Source: JAHCHG01 sp041394845 | GTDB taxonomy: Bacteria; Acidobacteriota; Blastocatellia; Pyrinomonadales; Pyrinomonadaceae | Assembly: GCA_041394845.1 (NCBI GenBank) | Contig: JAWKHL010000007.1 | Location: 124,001 to 188,000, forward strand | Reading direction: 5' to 3' | Length of the DNA stretch: 64,000 bases | Shown here: positions 54,400 through 62,920 of the stretch, one piece after another | How the letters are laid out: each line of letters starts with the position of its first letter | How positions within the stretch are numbered: the first letter of the stretch is position 1 | The notes under the pieces: generated by a model | Seen by the model: the letters and a program-made list of their open reading frames with translations, nothing else | What the model was told of the DNA's origin: nothing | The model's database searches: none | Program-made: the position numbers and the translations under genes

Positions 54400-54930
54400 A
54401 TGGACAATCACAGGAAAAGAGTAATTCTGACGGGTTTTATGGGCGTCGGCAAATCAACGGTGGCCCGTCATCTTTCCTATCTTTTGCGGCTGGAGAGGAT
54501 CGACCTCGATCAGTTTATCGAGACGGCCGAAAAAAAGGCCATCGTCGAGATCATCGAGGAGAAGGGCATCGAATATTTTCGCCGCGCCGAGACCGAGAAC
54601 CTGCGCAACATTCTGGAAAACACGGTCGCCGACATCATCGCTCTCGGCGGCGGGGCGTGGATGACCGAAGAGAACCGGGAGATCATCAAAAGCCACCACT
54701 GCACGACCATCTGGCTCGAATCGACCTTCGAGCATTGCTGGCGGAACATCAGTCTTTCCAAGAAAAAGCGCCCCCTGGTCAAAAATAAAAAACAGGTTCG
54801 GGCGCTTTTTAAAGATCGCGAAAGATTCTATTGTCTGGCCGACTGGCATTTTATTATGAAACCCGAGTTGACCTCGCTGGACGTGGCCAAACAAATCGCC
54901 GAAGAGGTCTTTTCGCACAAGATCAACTGA
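54400..54930 (+). CDS. aroK: shikimate kinase
   Basis: 176 residues from ATG 54400. Walker A GFMGVGKST; shikimate-site Asp in RIDLDQFIE; ALGGGAWM for the Walker-B-like GGG motif. It phosphorylates shikimate one step before AroA. GGG in TGAGGGTTTTG gives a weak ribosome site, consistent with re-initiation from aroA 8 bp upstream. The lid region is longer and more basic (SLSKKKRPLVKNKKQVR) than in E. coli AroK. Confidence 0.9.
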   Translation: MDNHRKRVILTGFMGVGKSTVARHLSYLLRLERIDLDQFIETAEKKAIVEIIEEKGIEYFRRAETENLRNILENTVADIIALGGGAWMTEENREIIKSHHCTTIWLESTFEHCWRNISLSKKKRPLVKNKKQVRALFKDRERFYCLADWHFIMKPELTSLDVAKQIAEEVFSHKIN

Positions 54931-55275
54931 AATTTTTGTGAAAATGTTTTAGACTTGCTGTCAAGGCTTTAAGAGAGCATCGGTTTTGACCGAATCCGGA
55001 TGAGATGCGGACCGATTTTTTTGTCCGGTCCGTTTTTGTCGGTTGTCATCGGTTTTGATCCGCGTTCAAGCCCGCTTTGGCGAGGATCTTTTATTAACGG
55101 CAATTGCTTGCGGTTGACATTACAAAATTATACGGGTTATTTTCTCAGAATAACTTTTGAGAATATTTTTGACCGAAACGGCGTTTCCACAGCTCGTCCG
55201 ATGCCGGATGAATATGCGTTTTCGGTTAGAGACGGAAATTAAATTTAAGAACGAGGAAATTTCTAGGAGGAACAA
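54931..55275. other. 345-bp intergenic region between aroK and the BON genes
   Basis: It holds the aroK terminator (55009-55037), a TTGACA hexamer at 55114-55119 without a convincing -10 box, and the strong AGGAGG ribosome site before 55276. No ORF supported. Confidence 0.5.
55009..55037 (+). terminator. terminator after aroK
   Basis: GGACCG (55009-55014) pairs with CGGTCC (55026-55031), followed by GTTTTTG. Confidence 0.6.
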
Positions 55276-55749
55276 ATGAAATTTAAATTTTTATCAATTC
55301 TTAGCTTGGCGGTAGTTTTACTCATCAGCGCGTGCGGTAAAAGCGATGCCGATCTGCAAAAGGCCGCCGAAACGGCGGTTAAGGCCAAGGCTCCGAACGC
55401 CACCGTTACGGTCAAGGACGGGGTTGCCACATTGACCGGCGAGGTCGAAAACGAGGCGGCCAAAACCGCCGCCGAAGCCGCCGCCAAGGTTGACGGGGTC
55501 AAATCGGTTACCAACAATCTGACGGTCAAACCCGCTCCGACGCCGGCTCCGGTCCCCGATATGGCCACCAAAACGGCGGTCGAAGACGCCCTGAAGAAAA
55601 AGGGGATGACTGAAATCACGGTTGAGGCGACGGCCGCCGAAGTAATCCTTCGCGGAACCGTTCCGAAGGACAAAATGGCCGAAGCGGTCAAAACCGCTCA
55701 GGAAACCGCCAAACGCAAAGTTAACAATCAGTTGACGGAGAAAAAATAA
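55276..55749 (+). CDS. lipoprotein with two BON domains
   Basis: 157 residues, lipobox LISAC, so it is anchored by lipid. Two BON-like units: KAKAPNATVTVKDGVATLTG with VKSVTNNL, and a second around MTEITVEATAAEVILRGTV, joined by a Pro/Ala linker (KPAPTPAPVPD). BON domains bind membranes or stabilise the envelope. AGGAGG lies 7 nt upstream of the ATG. It probably forms an operon with the BON-LysM gene 19 bp downstream. Confidence 0.85.
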   Translation: MKFKFLSILSLAVVLLISACGKSDADLQKAAETAVKAKAPNATVTVKDGVATLTGEVENEAAKTAAEAAAKVDGVKSVTNNLTVKPAPTPAPVPDMATKTAVEDALKKKGMTEITVEATAAEVILRGTVPKDKMAEAVKTAQETAKRKVNNQLTEKK

Positions 55750-55768
55750 GGTAAGGAGGGTATAGAAA

Positions 55769-56134
55769 ATGTTATCAGAAAAATATCAATCCCTGATCGA
55801 TATGGCGTATCAGCTGGGAATTTCCGGACTGGACGTGCAGGAAGAGAACGGCGTTTTGAAGGTCAACGGAACGGCCGGGAGCGCCGAAGCCAAACAGCAG
55901 TTGTGGGACGAATATGCCCGGCTCGATCCGGATTTCCGCTCGGGCGATCTGGTTCTGGACATCTCCGCTCCGGAATCCGAGTCCAGCACCTACACGGTTC
56001 AATCGGGCGACACGCTGAGCAAGATCGGAGCCAATTACGGCGTCAGCTGGCAATCGATCTTCGAAGCCAACCGCGATAAACTCGATGATCCCGACAAGAT
56101 TTATCCGGGACAGGAATTGACCATTCCGCAGTAG
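55769..56134 (+). CDS. BON-LysM protein, Kbp/YgaU-like
   Basis: 121 residues without signal peptide. A short BON-like half (ISGLDVQEENGVLKVNGTAG) then a LysM domain (YTVQSGDTLSKIGANYGVSW to YPGQELTIP). The architecture matches E. coli Kbp, a cytoplasmic potassium-binding protein, though it is shorter by nearly 30 residues. GGAGGG precedes the ATG. Its partner upstream is an exported BON lipoprotein. A strong terminator closes the pair. Confidence 0.87.
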   Translation: MLSEKYQSLIDMAYQLGISGLDVQEENGVLKVNGTAGSAEAKQQLWDEYARLDPDFRSGDLVLDISAPESESSTYTVQSGDTLSKIGANYGVSWQSIFEANRDKLDDPDKIYPGQELTIPQ

Positions 56135-56159
56135 TTTTTCCCGGCAAAGGAAAAAATCG

Positions 56160-56207
56160 GGCATTTTGATCCGTTCGATCGGGCGGATCAAAATGCCTTT
56201 TATTTTT
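56160..56207 (+). terminator. terminator after the BON-LysM gene
   Basis: GGCATTTTGATCCG (56160-56173) and CGGATCAAAATGCC (56184-56197) pair perfectly, followed by TTTTATTTTT. Confidence 0.92.
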
Positions 56208-56260
56208 GCGTCAAAATGTTTGTGTGAACACGCTTCCTAACGGTCGCGTTTCTGCCCTGC

Positions 56261-56350
56261 AAATCCGAAATCCGAAATTCGAAATCCGAAATCGAACAGT
56301 ACCGAACATTTACGAAGATCTAAAATTAAAAAATCAAAACTCGAAATCCG
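56261..56350. repeat. two AAATCCR-type heptamer arrays upstream of nadB
   Basis: Five units at 56261-56295 (AAATCCG, AAATCCG, AAATTCG, AAATCCG, AAATCGA), then a degenerate array at 56315-56350 (GATCTAA, AATTAAA, AAATCAA, AACTCGA, AATCCGG). Same orientation. Confidence 0.8.
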
Positions 56351-56404
56351 GAACGCCTTTCTCTTCGTTCGTCAAACAAACATAAAATTTGTTACATTTT
56401 CTTC

Positions 56405-57979
56405 ATGGCACTGGAAACTGATTTTATCGTCATCGGGAGCGGTGTGGCCGGTTTGAGGGCTTCGATCGAGCTGGCCAAAACGGGCGCGCGCGTGACGGTC
56501 TTGACCAAAGATAAGGCGAGCGAGTCGAACACCGAATACGCCCAGGGCGGGGTGGCGGTCGTTTTGTCGGACGACGACAAGGCCGAACTGCACGAAGAGG
56601 ACACCCTGATCGCCGGGGCCGGTCTGTGCGACGAACGGGCGGTCGAAACGCTGGTCGTCGAGGGGACGAAATACATCAAACAGCTGATCGAATGGGGAAC
56701 CAAATTCGACCGCGAGGGCGGCAAACTGGTCTTTACGCAGGAAGCGGCCCATTCCCGCCGGAGGATCCTTCACGCCCACGGCGATTCGACCGGCAAGGAG
56801 ATCGTTCGCGCCTTGATTGCCCGCGCCCGCGCCGAGAAAAGCATCGTCCTGATGCCGTTCGCCAACACCGAAAGCCTGATCGTCCGCGAAGGCCGCTGTA
56901 TCGGCGTCAGCTTTCTCGATCCGATCCTCCGGTCTCCGAGGGCGGTATTCGCCCGCGCCGTCATCATGTGCACGGGCGGGGCCGGACAGCTTTACATGCA
57001 CACGACCAACCCGCCGGTGGCGACCGGCGACGGGATGGCGATGGCCTATTTCGCCGGAGCCGAGATGGCCGATATGGAGTTCGTTCAGTTTCATCCGACG
57101 GCGCTCAATCTGGAGGGCGCACCCCGTTTTCTCCTGTCGGAAGCGATGAGGGGCGAGGGCGGAATTCTGCGCAACAAGTTCGGCGAGCGGTTTATGGCCG
57201 ATTACGACGAGCGGCTCGAACTCGCTCCCCGCGACATCGTTTCGCGTTCGATCGTCGCCGAGATGCGCCGGACCGGAACGCGCCACGTCTTTCTGGATAT
57301 GACCGCCATGGACGAAGATTTTCTCAAAAAACGCTTTCCCAAGATCTACGACACCTGCCGTTATTTCGATCTCAACATCGCCCGGGACCTTTTGCCCGTC
57401 TCTCCCGCTTCGCATTACTGCATGGGCGGCGTCCGCACCGATCTCTGGGGCCGGACGACATTGGCCGGGCTTTACGCCGCCGGCGAAGTCACCTGCACGG
57501 GGGTTCACGGAGCCAACCGTCTGGCCTCGAACTCCCTGCTGGAAGGCCTCGTCTTCGGCGCCCGAGCGGGCCGGGCCGCCGCGGAAGACTGCGGTCAGAG
57601 AGAGGTGGCGAGCGTTCAGGATGAAAATCCAAAATCCAAAATCCAAAATCCAAAATCGAACATTTCGGTCGCCGTCAGAAAACGCGTCAAACGTCTGATG
57701 TGGGAACAGGTCGGCATTTTGCGCGATGCCGAAGGGTTGAGTCGCGCCCTCCGCGAGTTCGAACAGATCGCCCGGGCCGATCTGGGAACGTTGTCGCGGA
57801 ATTTCGTCACGGTGGCGACGCTCATCACCCGGGCGGCGCTCTGGCGCGAAGAATCGCGCGGCGGCCATTACCGGACCGATTTCACCGAACGCGACGATAA
57901 GCACTGGGACCGCCATTCGATCCAGAAAATGGGAGCGGGGATCGCTTCGAGCGAAAAGATAAATTTCGAGAGATTTTGA
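56405..57979 (+). CDS. nadB: L-aspartate oxidase
   Basis: 524 residues. FAD enzyme making iminoaspartate for NAD synthesis. FAD motif DFIVIGSGVAGLRASIELA at the N-terminus, NTEYAQGGVAVV, HAHGDSTGKEI, FVQFHPTAL, RGEGGILRN and the C-terminal GVHGANRLASNSLLEG are all present. After residue about 405 a heptamer array adds an in-frame linker (NPKSKIQNPKSN) before the helical C-terminal domain. No quinolinate synthase gene is next to it. No clear ribosome site before 56405. Confidence 0.94.
   Translation: MALETDFIVIGSGVAGLRASIELAKTGARVTVLTKDKASESNTEYAQGGVAVVLSDDDKAELHEEDTLIAGAGLCDERAVETLVVEGTKYIKQLIEWGTKFDREGGKLVFTQEAAHSRRRILHAHGDSTGKEIVRALIARARAEKSIVLMPFANTESLIVREGRCIGVSFLDPILRSPRAVFARAVIMCTGGAGQLYMHTTNPPVATGDGMAMAYFAGAEMADMEFVQFHPTALNLEGAPRFLLSEAMRGEGGILRNKFGERFMADYDERLELAPRDIVSRSIVAEMRRTGTRHVFLDMTAMDEDFLKKRFPKIYDTCRYFDLNIARDLLPVSPASHYCMGGVRTDLWGRTTLAGLYAAGEVTCTGVHGANRLASNSLLEGLVFGARAGRAAAEDCGQREVASVQDENPKSKIQNPKSNISVAVRKRVKRLMWEQVGILRDAEGLSRALREFEQIARADLGTLSRNFVTVATLITRAALWREESRGGHYRTDFTERDDKHWDRHSIQKMGAGIASSEKINFERF
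57624..57658. repeat. AAAATCC heptamer array inside nadB
   Basis: Five units, AAAATCC four times and AAAATCG, coding NPKSKIQNPKSN at the junction between the FAD and helical domains. Confidence 0.92.
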
Positions 57980-58089
57980 AACCGAAAACGAGTTTCCGGC
58001 GAATCTCTTAAGTAAGATCAATGAAAATGAACCGGCCGGGGCCGACTTTGGTTTGTCAACGCTTCGGTCAAGTGCTTTAATCTAAACTT

Positions 58090-58800
58090 ATGGATCTGGA
58101 AATTTCGCGGGAACTGTCAACCTTTACGATTCTTTCGTTCGGTTTTTTGCTCGGACTCAAACACGCCGTCGAGGCCGACCATCTGGCCGCCGTTTCGACC
58201 ATCGTCGCCGAAAGGCGGAGCATCCTCAGTTCGACCCTGATCGGCGGATTCTGGGGGATCGGTCATACGCTTTCGCTTTTTCTGGTCGGGGCGCTGGTCA
58301 TTTTCCTCAAACTCCGGATCTCGGAAAGCGTCGAGGCCCGCCTCGAAGCGATCGTCGGCGGAATGCTCGTTTTGCTCGGGATCAACGCGCTCAGAAAGCT
58401 TTGGCGAAAAGAGACCCTCCACGTTCACGCGCACGATCACGAGGGCCGTCAGCACATCCATATTCACACCCACGAAGACGAAAAACGGGAAGAAACCCAC
58501 CATTTTATGCGGTTTACTCCCCGTTCGATCGCCATTGGAATGGTTCACGGTCTGGCCGGAAGCGCCGGTTTGATGCTGTTGATCGTGCCGACCATCTCGT
58601 CGCCGGCCATCGCGCTTTTGTACATTCTGATCTTCGGCATCGGCTCGATCGGCGGCATGATGCTGATGAGCCTTCTGATCGGTCTTCCGTTGCACCTGAC
58701 GGCCGGCAAGTTCGAGGTTTTAAATAGATCGATCCTCGGCATCGCCGGCGTCTTCAGCTTCTGCCTCGGTATTTTTATCATCTGCGAAAAACTCATGTAG
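58090..58800 (+). CDS. NicO/UreH-type nickel-cobalt transporter
   Basis: 236 residues, six predicted membrane helices. The H-x4-DH signature of nickel/cobalt transporters is present as KHAVEADHLAAV in the first helix, and GGFWGIGHTLSLFLVG in the second. A His-rich cytoplasmic loop (HVHAHDHEGRQHIHIHTHED) likely binds the metal. No urease or hydrogenase genes are in the window, so the metal and direction are inferred. A heptamer hairpin follows the stop directly. Confidence 0.85.
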   Translation: MDLEISRELSTFTILSFGFLLGLKHAVEADHLAAVSTIVAERRSILSSTLIGGFWGIGHTLSLFLVGALVIFLKLRISESVEARLEAIVGGMLVLLGINALRKLWRKETLHVHAHDHEGRQHIHIHTHEDEKREETHHFMRFTPRSIAIGMVHGLAGSAGLMLLIVPTISSPAIALLYILIFGIGSIGGMMLMSLLIGLPLHLTAGKFEVLNRSILGIAGVFSFCLGIFIICEKLM

Positions 58801-58805
58801 ATTGC

Positions 58806-58866
58806 GGATCTCGGATTTCGGATTTGGGATTTATTTCAATCCAAAATCCAAAATCCAAAATCCCAA
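58806..58866. repeat. GGATTTC/AATCCAA heptamer hairpin
   Basis: The left arm 58806-58833 has GGATCTC, GGATTTC, GGATTTG, GGATTTA. The right arm 58838-58866 has AATCCAA three times, then AATCCCA. The spacer is 4 nt. It lies between two convergent genes, 5 bp from the NicO stop and 4 bp from the POT stop. Confidence 0.93.
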
Positions 58867-58870
58867 ATCG

Positions 58871-60541
58871 CTAGACTCCCGGCATCGCTTTTTTCAGCGG
58901 TTTGAGCAGGAGGAACAGAACTATCGCCATCACCAGAGCCATCGAACCGAGGATGATGAAAAAGCTCGATTGATACCAGATGCTCCAGTAAATGCCGATC
59001 ATCGTCAGCTTGTTGCCGATCGCCGTGGCGACGAACCAGCCGCCCATCATCATCCCGCGCATCCTGACGGGCGCGACCTTCGAGACGAGCGATAAGCCCA
59101 TCGGCGAGAGCATCAGTTCGCCCAGAGAGATGATGGCGTAGGCCAGGATCAGCCAGAACGGCGAGACGCGGAAAAGATAGGATCTTTCGAGGAACGCGCT
59201 TTCGTTTTTGGCGAAAGCGCCGGGCGCGATCTTTTCGACCGCCGCCATCAACTGCTGTTTGCCGGAGGTCTTTTGTTTGGTCTGCTCGTCCTCTTTTTCG
59301 GAGAATTTAACGTCGTAGACCAGATTCTTGCCCTCATCGTTCTTGGCCTCGCGGATTTTGGTCAGCACCTCTTCGGAAACTCCGTCCGCCTTAAGGTTGG
59401 TCAGAACCCTTTCGTTGATCCGGAAGGAACCGGCGGCGATCTGTTCGGGCGTCGCTTTTTGGCCTTCTCCGGTCGTGGCCGCAAAATAGAGAACGAAAAA
59501 CGAGAGCGCCGTCAGGAGCATACCGCAGGCCATCTTGGTCGGCGTCGAGGGCTCCATTCCGCGCCGGTCGAGAAATCCCCAGAACCAGACCAACGGGAAG
59601 GTCAGCGTGATGATCCAGAACGGATTGATGGCGTTGGAGATGGTCCCGGAAACGTTCCAGGCCGTGTTGTCGTCGGCCCAGTAGGTGAGGGTCGAACCGT
59701 TCTGATGAAAGACCATCCAGAAAACGATGACGATGGTGAAAATGACGATCAGCGCGGCGATCCGTTTCCAGTCGGGAACCGAATCGATCAGCGGCCGTTT
59801 CGATTCTTCATCCTGATGACTGACCCCGTGCGGCGGCGCATCGACGGCCGTCGCGGCCGCATCGGCCATTTGATCCGAATCAGCTTCACCACCTTTCGAT
59901 CCGATATTCTCAATCACATAGTCGTCGATGACCAGAGCATCTTCCTTTGGTTTTTCGACCAGATTCCGGAAATACCAGAGGATCGCCACCGAGATGACCA
60001 TTCCGAAGGCGGCGACGGCGAAGGCGGCGTGGTAACCGGCCTTCTGTTTGACGATCTCCATCACGATCGGCGCGATAAAGGCCCCGATGTTGATGCCCAT
60101 GTAGAAGATGTTGTAGGCGCGGTCTTTGAGATGACTGCCTTCCGGGTAGAGATTGCCGACCATGGTCGAAACGTTCGGTTTGAAAAAACCGTTCCCGATG
60201 ACCAGACAGGTCAAGGCCAGATAGACCGCCCAGACCGTCGGGATCGAAAGCAGACCGTGTCCGGCGATAAAGAATACCCCGCCGATCATGACGGCTTTTC
60301 GGTAACCCGTCACCCGGTCGGCGATGATGCCGCCGATCAAAGGGCTGGCGTAAACAAAGGCCAGATAGTTCGAATAAAGTGTGGTGGCTTCGGTCGCCGT
60401 CCAGCCGAACCCTTCGGCCGGGTCGCGCAGGTAAAGCGTAAACAGCGCGAGCATCGAATAAAAGCTGAAACGCTCCCACATTTCGGTTGCAAAAAGTGCG
60501 TACAGTCCTTTCGGATGTCCAGTCAGGTCTTTTGTTGCCAT
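58871..60541 (-). CDS. POT-family proton-coupled peptide transporter
   Basis: 556 residues from ATG 60541 (AAAGGAAAAATTT upstream). Proton-dependent oligopeptide transporter of the major facilitator superfamily. The ExxER motif is in TEMWERFSFYS; FYMGINIGAFIAPIV and GNGFFKPNVSTMVG are family hallmarks. About 14 membrane helices, with an unusually long hydrophilic segment between TM10 and TM11 (residues about 380-450, rich in Lys/Glu), perhaps a periplasmic or lipoprotein-binding insertion. A paralogue follows upstream on the same strand. Confidence 0.9.
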   Translation of the reverse strand: MATKDLTGHPKGLYALFATEMWERFSFYSMLALFTLYLRDPAEGFGWTATEATTLYSNYLAFVYASPLIGGIIADRVTGYRKAVMIGGVFFIAGHGLLSIPTVWAVYLALTCLVIGNGFFKPNVSTMVGNLYPEGSHLKDRAYNIFYMGINIGAFIAPIVMEIVKQKAGYHAAFAVAAFGMVISVAILWYFRNLVEKPKEDALVIDDYVIENIGSKGGEADSDQMADAAATAVDAPPHGVSHQDEESKRPLIDSVPDWKRIAALIVIFTIVIVFWMVFHQNGSTLTYWADDNTAWNVSGTISNAINPFWIITLTFPLVWFWGFLDRRGMEPSTPTKMACGMLLTALSFFVLYFAATTGEGQKATPEQIAAGSFRINERVLTNLKADGVSEEVLTKIREAKNDEGKNLVYDVKFSEKEDEQTKQKTSGKQQLMAAVEKIAPGAFAKNESAFLERSYLFRVSPFWLILAYAIISLGELMLSPMGLSLVSKVAPVRMRGMMMGGWFVATAIGNKLTMIGIYWSIWYQSSFFIILGSMALVMAIVLFLLLKPLKKAMPGV

Positions 60542-60617
60542 AAATTTTTCCTTTGAATTTTTTGGTTTTGTAAAAAAAGCGGTTTCCAGAATATACACTT
60601 TCGGAAACCGCTTTTAA

Positions 60618-60682
60618 AGTGGTCGGTGGTCAGTGGTCAGGGCCGGAAAAAACAACTGACTGCCGACCGCTGATCACTGCCC
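60618..60682. repeat. GTGGTCA heptamer hairpin between the POT genes
   Basis: The left arm AGTGGTC, GGTGGTC, AGTGGTC, AGGG begins at 60618; the right arm AACTGAC, TGCCGAC, CGCTGAT, CACTGCC runs 60655-60682. The right arm ends directly at the stop codon of the second POT gene (60683). Confidence 0.85.
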
Positions 60683-62254
60683 CTACGCGGGTTCGACCGG
60701 AACCTCGGTCGTCGGTTTGGTGTAGAGTTTTTTGACCAGCGGCGAAAGCGCCAGCAGAACGACCGCGCCGATGATCAGGATGATGGCGACTTTGGAGAAG
60801 ATGCCGGTCAGAACCGAGGCTTTTTCCTCGAATTCTCCGGCGATCCGGCCCGCCACATAGTTGCCCATCGAGATCGACAAAAACCAGACGCCGAGCATCA
60901 AAGAGACCATCTTGCCGGGCGCCAGTTTGGTCATCGAACTGAGGCCGACCGGACTTAAGCAGAGTTCGCCGATGGTGTGGAGAAGGTAAACCAGAACCAG
61001 CCACCAGAAAGTGACCTTGCCGGCGTCGGTGAACGAGGCGGCGTAGGCGACGACGACGAAGCCGAGGCCGGCGAACAGGAGTCCGAGCGAGAATTTGACG
61101 GCGTCCGAAGGTTGCTTGTGCCCGAGTTTGACCCACAGCCACGCAAAGACCGGAGCTAGCAGAACGATCATCAGCGGATTGACCGATTGAAGCCAACTGG
61201 CCGGAAAGTTGTAACCGAAGATGGTGGTTTCGGTCAATTTTTCGGCGAACAGATTGAGGCTCGTGCTGGCCTGTTCGAACCCCATCCAGAAGAGCATCGA
61301 GAAACTGAACAGAACGAAGATGATCCCGAGCCGTTTCCAGTCGGCCACTGTCAATTTGTCCTGCATTCCGGTCAGCAGAACCCCGATCAGACCGGCGATC
61401 AGAACGACCGGCATCAACACATAGGTGAGCGCCGCGTCCACTCCGTAGAAATAAGCCGAACCGCTTATGATGGCGACCGCCAGCACGATCAGAGCCAGCA
61501 TCTGCCCGATGTAGGCCGGACTCAGATCTCCCGAAACGCCGCTGTCGAGATTGTCCGTCCTCTGAGTCGGCGGGAGACCGACGTTTTCGAGATTCTTTTT
61601 GCCGATGACGTATTGGATCAGTCCGAACGCCATCCCGACCCCGGCGGCCGCGAATCCCCAGTGCCAACTGCTGTTCGGATCGAGCCCCAAAGCGATGATC
61701 TTTTGTTTGAATCCGTCGGCCTGCGCCAGATACCCGCAGACCAGCGGCGCGGCCAGGGCGCCGATGTTGATGCCCATGTAGAAGATCGAGAATCCGGCGT
61801 CGCGCCGTTCGTCTTCGGCGCTGTAAAGGTCGCCGACCATGGCGCTGATGTTCGATTTCAAGAAGCCGGTTCCGACCGCCACCAGCACAAGTCCCAGATA
61901 AAAGAAGAAGGTGGTCGGGACGGCCAGCGAAAAATGCCCGAGCATGATGATGAAACCGCCGATGAACGTGGCCCGGTAGGCGCCGATGAACCGGTCGGCG
62001 ATCCAACCGCCGATCAGAGGCAGAAAGTAAACCGATGAAGCGTACAGACCGAAGATCGGTCCGGCGTAAGCGGGATCCCAGCCGAGGCCCCCTTTTTCAA
62101 TGGCCGCCGTCATATACAAAAAGAGGATCGCCCGCATCCCGTAGTAACTGAAACGCTCCCACATTTCCGTGAAGAAAAGCGTCGAAAGCCCGGCAGGATG
62201 TCCGAAAAAGCCTCTGGTTTCCACTTTTGCGGCCGAATCATGAACAGCACTCAT
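60683..62254 (-). CDS. POT-family peptide transporter (second copy)
   Basis: 523 residues. TEMWERFSYYGMRAILFLY is the classical POT N-terminal signature with ExxER; GTGFLKSNISAMVGDLY and IFYMGINIGALAAP follow. It lacks the long insertion of the neighbouring paralogue. It probably imports di- and tripeptides with protons. 141 bp separate it from the downstream paralogue, with a heptamer hairpin between, so read-through is uncertain. Confidence 0.92.
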   Translation of the reverse strand: MSAVHDSAAKVETRGFFGHPAGLSTLFFTEMWERFSYYGMRAILFLYMTAAIEKGGLGWDPAYAGPIFGLYASSVYFLPLIGGWIADRFIGAYRATFIGGFIIMLGHFSLAVPTTFFFYLGLVLVAVGTGFLKSNISAMVGDLYSAEDERRDAGFSIFYMGINIGALAAPLVCGYLAQADGFKQKIIALGLDPNSSWHWGFAAAGVGMAFGLIQYVIGKKNLENVGLPPTQRTDNLDSGVSGDLSPAYIGQMLALIVLAVAIISGSAYFYGVDAALTYVLMPVVLIAGLIGVLLTGMQDKLTVADWKRLGIIFVLFSFSMLFWMGFEQASTSLNLFAEKLTETTIFGYNFPASWLQSVNPLMIVLLAPVFAWLWVKLGHKQPSDAVKFSLGLLFAGLGFVVVAYAASFTDAGKVTFWWLVLVYLLHTIGELCLSPVGLSSMTKLAPGKMVSLMLGVWFLSISMGNYVAGRIAGEFEEKASVLTGIFSKVAIILIIGAVVLLALSPLVKKLYTKPTTEVPVEPA

Positions 62255-62547
62255 ATTTTATTTCCTTATTTTTTGTTTGTATTTTGAAAAGAATTTGGCA
62301 AAATATAACAGATTAGAGCCTGAAACTTAAAATTGTGTTGCCAGGTTATTAAAATAAACAAAGATAATCTAAGGATTTCGTCGAGTTATTCTCATAAAAT
62401 ATCTGCAAATCTTCGGGATGCTGTTTTTTCCAAAAAGGCTCGGCGGCTTTCCGTTAAACTGAAAATCGAAATCAGCCGAATCACATTTTTGTGCGGAAAA
62501 TATTTTCTGGTCAAAACAACTAAAAAGAGAGAGAGGTTTACAACAAA

Positions 62548-62901
62548 ATGCTACTTGGAATTCTGGGGTTGGCGATCATAATCGTCGGATCGGTGCACGC
62601 ATATCGAACTGCCAAAGAAAACGGACGGAATGCGGCCGGGTGGACTCTGGCCGTCATCGGTATCGGAATCGGGCTTCAATTTATCATTCCTTTTATAATC
62701 GGTTTCATAATTGCCATCGTCATGTTTTCAAGAGGGAGTTCGGTGGAGGAAATACAGGAATCTGCGGCCCTTCCGGCAGTAATTATCAATGTTGTTTGTC
62801 TTATTTTGAGCGTTCCCGCTATTCTTCTGGTGTTGAACTTTCTTGCCAGAGTTCCCGAAGAAACCCCTTTCGCGCCGCCGCCATCGCCGCCTGAGTTTTA
62901 A
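62548..62901 (+). CDS. small membrane protein of unknown function
   Basis: 117 residues with three hydrophobic helices (LLGILGLAIIIVGSVHAY, AVIGIGIGLQFIIPFIIGFI, VIINVVCLILSVPAILLVL) and a Pro-rich C-terminus (FAPPPSPPEF). Ribosome site AGAGAGAGG lies 12 nt upstream. No recognised domain. The next gene starts 19 bp later, so the two may be co-transcribed. Confidence 0.65.
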   Translation: MLLGILGLAIIIVGSVHAYRTAKENGRNAAGWTLAVIGIGIGLQFIIPFIIGFIIAIVMFSRGSSVEEIQESAALPAVIINVVCLILSVPAILLVLNFLARVPEETPFAPPPSPPEF

Positions 62902-62920
62902 ACAACCGGATCGATCTTTT

